Shown: positions 61,001 through 64,000 of the stretch, in pieces
Layout of the letters: the number at the start of each line of letters is the position of its first letter
Numbering within the stretch: position 1 is the first letter of the stretch
NCBI GenBank assembly: GCA_911728455.2
Contig: OU452234.1
Location: 12,610,031-12,674,030 of the forward strand
Reading direction: 5' to 3'
Origin: Marthasterias glacialis
Taxonomy: Eukaryota; Echinodermata; Asteroidea; Forcipulatida; Asteriidae
DNA: 64,000 bases
The notes under the pieces: generated by a model
Told to the model about the DNA's origin: nothing
What the model saw: only the letters and a program-made list of their open reading frames with translations
Database searches by the model: none
Position numbers and translations under genes: made by a program

Positions 61001-64000
61001 CACTCGCACTTTTGGTCAAAAATTTTTTATGCGATTTTATGATAGAAATTGATAGAGTAGACATCACTGAAGAGGGTTTGTGTGTGGGGAAGGGGTCAAT
61101 TCGCAATATTTGGGCAAATAGCAATATTTAGCTCAACTCTGACGTCACCAAGATCGCCGAAAAAAGCTGGCTAGCTCCCGAACTAACGCGAGTTGGGACC
61201 TCTAGTTTGTTGGACACGTCTCGGGAGAGCCGCCCGCATCGACTGATTCCATGAAAATCACTTTTGAATATGGGTCAAAAATTAAAATTTCTCACAGGGA
61301 GCTCCCTGTGAGCACTCGCACTTTTGGTCAAAAATTTTTTATGCGATTTTATGATAGAAATTGATAGAGTAGACATCACTGAAGAGGGTTTGTGTGTGGG
61401 GAAGGGGTCAATTCGCAATATTTGGGCAAATAGCAATATTTAGGTCAACTCTGACGTCACCAAGATGGCCGAAAAAAGCTGGCTAGCTCCCGAACTAACG
61501 CGAGTTGGGACCTCTAGTTTGTTGGACACGTCTCAGGAGAGCCGCCCGCATCGACTGATTCCATGAAAATCACTTTTGAAAATGGGTCAAAAATTAAAAT
61601 TTCTCACAGGGAGCTCCCTGTGAGCACTCGCACTTTTGGTCAAAAATTTTTTATGCGATTTTATGTTAGAAATTGATAGAGTAGACACCACTGAAGAGGG
61701 TTTGTGTGTGGGGAAGGGGTCAATTCGCAATATTTGGGCAAATAGCAATATTTAGCTCAACTCTGACGTCACCAAGATGGCCGAAAAAAGCTGGCTAGCT
61801 CCCGAACTAACGCGAGTTGGGACCTCTAGTTTGTTGGACACGTCTCGGAAGAGCCGCCCGCATCGACTGATTCCATGAAAATCACTTTTGAAAATGGGTC
61901 AAAAATTAAAATTTCTCACAGGGAGCTCCCTGTGAGCACTCGCACTTTTGGTCAAAAATTTTTTATGCGATTTTATGATAGAAATTGATTGAGTAGACAT
62001 CACTGAAGAGGGTTTGTGTGTGGGGAAGGGGTCAATTCGCAATATTTGGGCAAATACCAATTTTTAGGTCAACTCTGACGTCACCAAGATGGCCGAAAAA
62101 AGCTGGCTAGCTCCCGAACTAACGCGAGTTGGGACCTCTAGTTTGTTGGACACGTCTCGGAAGAGCCGCCCGCATCGACTGATTCCATGAAAATCACTTT
62201 TGAAAATGGCTCAAAAATTAAAATTTCTGACAGGGAGCTCCCTGTGAGCACTCGCACTTTTGGTCAAAAATTTTTTATGCGATTTTATGATAGAAATTGA
62301 TAGAGTAGACATCACTGAAGAGGGTTTGTGTGTGGGGAAGGGGTCAATTCGCAATATTTGGGCAAATAGCAATATTTAGCTCAACTCTGACGTCACCAAG
62401 ATGGCCGAAAAAAGCTGGCTAGCTCCCGAACTAACGCGAGTTGGGACCTCTAGTTTGTTGGACACGTCTCGGAAGAGCCGCCCGCATCGACTGATTCCAT
62501 GAAAATCACTTTTGAAAATGGCTCAAAAATTAAAATTTCTCACAGGGAGCTCCCTGTGAGCACTCGCACATTTGGTCGAAAAAATTTTTATGCGATTTTA
62601 TGATAGAAATTGATAGAGTAGACATCACTGAAGAGGGTTTGTGTGTGGGGAAGGGGTCAATTCGCAATATTTGGGCAAATAGCAATATTTAGCTCAACTC
62701 TGACGTCACCAAGATGGCCGAAAAAGCTGGCTAGCTCCCGAACTAACGCGAGTTGGGACCTCTAGTTTGTTGGACACGTCTCGGAAGAGCCGCCCACATC
62801 GACTGATTCCATGAAAATCACTTTTAAAAATGGGTCAAAAATTAAAATTTCTCACAGGGAGCTCCCTGTGAGCACTCGCACTTTTGGTCAAAAATTTTTT
62901 ATGCGATTTTATGATAGAAATTGATAGAGTAGACATCACTGAAGAGGGTTTGTGTGTGGGGAAGGGGTCAATTCGCAATATTTGGGCAAATAGCAATATT
63001 TAGGTCAACTCTGACGTCACCAAGATGGCCGAAAAAAGCTGGCTAGCTCCTGAACTAACGCGAGTTGGGACCTCTAGTTTGTTGGACACGTCTCGGAAGA
63101 GCCGCCCACATCGACTGATTCTATGAAAATCACTTTTAAAAATGGGTCAAAAATTAAAATTTCTCACAGGGAGCTCCCTGTGAGCACTCGCACTTTTGGT
63201 CAAAAATTTTTTATGCGATTTTATGATAGAAATTGATAGAGTAGACATCACTGAAGAGGGTTTGTGTGTGGGGAAGGGGTCAATTCGCAATATTTGGGCA
63301 AATAGCAATATTTAGGTCAACTCTGACGTCACCAAGATGGCCGAAAAAAGCTGGCTAGCTCCTGAACTAACGCGAGTTGGGACCTCTAGTTTGTTGTACA
63401 CGTCTCGGAAGAGCCGCCCGCATCGACTGATTCCATGAAAATCACTTTTGAAAATGGCTCAAAAATTAAAATTTCTCACAGGGAGCTCCCTGTGAGCACT
63501 CGCACTTTTGGTCAAAAATTTTTTATGCGATTTTATGATAGAAATTGATAGAGTAGACATCACTGAAGAGGGTTTGTGTGTGGGGAAGGGGTCAATTCGC
63601 AATATTTGGGCAAATAGCAATATTTAGGTCAACTCTGACGTCACCAAGATGGCCGAAAAAAGCTGGCTAGCTCCTGAACTAACGCGAGTTGGGACCTCTA
63701 GTTTGTTGGACACGTCTCGGAAGAGCCGCCCACATCGACTGATTCCATGAAAATCACTTTTAAAAATGGGTCAAAAATTAAAATTTCTCACAGGGAGCTC
63801 CCTGTGAGCACTCGCACTTTTGGTCAAAAATTTTTTATGCGATTTTATGATAGAAATTGATAGAGTAGACATCACTGAAGAGGGTTTGTGTGTGGGGAAG
63901 GGGTCAATTCGCAATATTTGGGCAAATAGCAATATTTAGGTCAACTCTGACGTCACCAAGATGGCCGAAAAAAGCTGGCTAGCTCCTGAACTAACGCGAG
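54963..64000 (+). repeat. Right block: 2497-bp eight-mer and 2808-bp nine-mer repeats
   Basis: Units 54963 to 57148 recur at 57460 to 59644 (2497 bp). Units 58396 to 60892 recur at 61204 to 63700 (2808 bp, nine times 312), so units 58396-59955 belong to both. Markers in order are GAATATGGG, TATGTTAGAA with GACACCACTG, TACCAATTTTTAGG, TTCTGACAGG, TTGGTCGAAAAAA, CCCACATCG with TTTTAAAAATGG, and GTTGTACACG. Differences I saw between the nine-mer copies are few (for example GATAGAG versus GATTGAG, CTCCCAC versus CTCGCAC, and TTCCATG versus TTCTATG at 63121), so the duplication is recent. Confidence 0.9.
63700..64000 (+). repeat. Truncated last monomer
   Basis: The last unit is cut by the window edge after 301 bases, at GCGAG of the terminal stem-loop. 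It matches the unit at 60892 up to about 63930. After that it carries TTAGGTCAAC and AGATGGCC where that unit has TTAGCTCAAC and AGATCGCC. The array therefore continues to the right. Confidence 0.95.

Larger units (their letters stand above)
1..64000 (+). repeat. Tandem satellite array, 312-bp monomer, about 206 units
   Basis: The same unit repeats head to tail from the first to the last base. Using the start of AGTTTGTTGGACAC as phase, I located 205 complete units and one partial unit. The mean length is 310.7 bp. The commonest length is 312 bp, with defined length classes at 301, 307, 309, 311 and 313 bp and single cases of 300, 305 and 314 bp. Every unit is in the same orientation, and no foreign sequence interrupts the array. 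Most units differ from the consensus by only a few substitutions. This is classical satellite DNA of a eukaryote; a 312-bp unit is close to two short nucleosome repeats, as in many centromeric satellites. A centromeric role is inference. I do not recognise the family from memory. Both ends are open, so the true array is longer than the window. Confidence 0.99.

Noticed and set aside
1-64000. CRISPR array
   Set aside because: The repeats are regular, but the unit is 312 bp of continuous conserved sequence. There are no short repeats alternating with unique spacers and no cas genes.
1-64000. 5S or other ribosomal gene cluster
   Set aside because: The unit length would suit a 5S array, but no 5S internal promoter or recognisable rRNA segment is present on either strand.
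1-64000. Transposon or MITE origin visible as terminal inverted repeats
   Set aside because: The monomer has internal palindromes, but no pair of inverted repeats bounds it and no target-site duplication can be defined in a continuous array.

Overview
The whole 64,000-base window is one tandem array of a single satellite DNA family. The consensus monomer is 312 bp. I placed 205 complete monomers and a final partial one (63700-64000), all on the same strand and in direct contact. There is no flanking unique sequence, transposon, RNA gene or credible protein gene, and both window edges lie inside the array. Such an array points to eukaryotic centromeric, pericentromeric or other heterochromatin, read by long-read assembly. 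I do not recognise the family and cannot name the species. One reference monomer (2497-2808), counted by hand, has about 44% GC and 13 CpG where about 15 are expected, so CpG is not strongly depleted.

Each monomer carries the same landmarks: a perfect 22-bp palindrome with SacI symmetry, a G-rich tract, a 17-bp element matching 8 of the 9 fixed bases of the mammalian CENP-B box, an 18-bp-offset direct repeat, a full CRE palindrome (TGACGTCA) followed by a YY1-like CCAAGATGGCC, and a bulged stem-loop.

Layout, left to right. 1-3434: diverse 312-bp monomers. 3435-8598: rich in a 301-bp subfamily that lost exactly one palindrome arm, amplified as a 903-bp trimer. 8599-10470: a 936-bp trimer present twice. 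10471-14818: diverged monomers with an old 1237-bp four-monomer duplication. 14819-20426: a 933-bp trimer present three times and a 3115-bp-offset duplication. 20427-33630: a 307-bp subfamily in nested higher-order repeats (1548 + 1856 = 3404 bp, then a 4033-bp duplication with no difference that I found). 33631-46534: 312-bp monomers with 1872- and 1560-bp repeats. 46535-54962: 1872-, 938- and 1560-bp repeats. 54963-64000: a 2497-bp eight-monomer repeat leading into a 2808-bp nine-monomer repeat.

Nothing here acts as a set of genes. The content is evolutionary and structural: layered unequal exchange, a palindrome that breaks repeatedly, and conserved possible protein-binding boxes in almost every unit. 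Open reading frames of 63-102 codons exist, but each is explained by a small indel in the satellite and by copying of that monomer.
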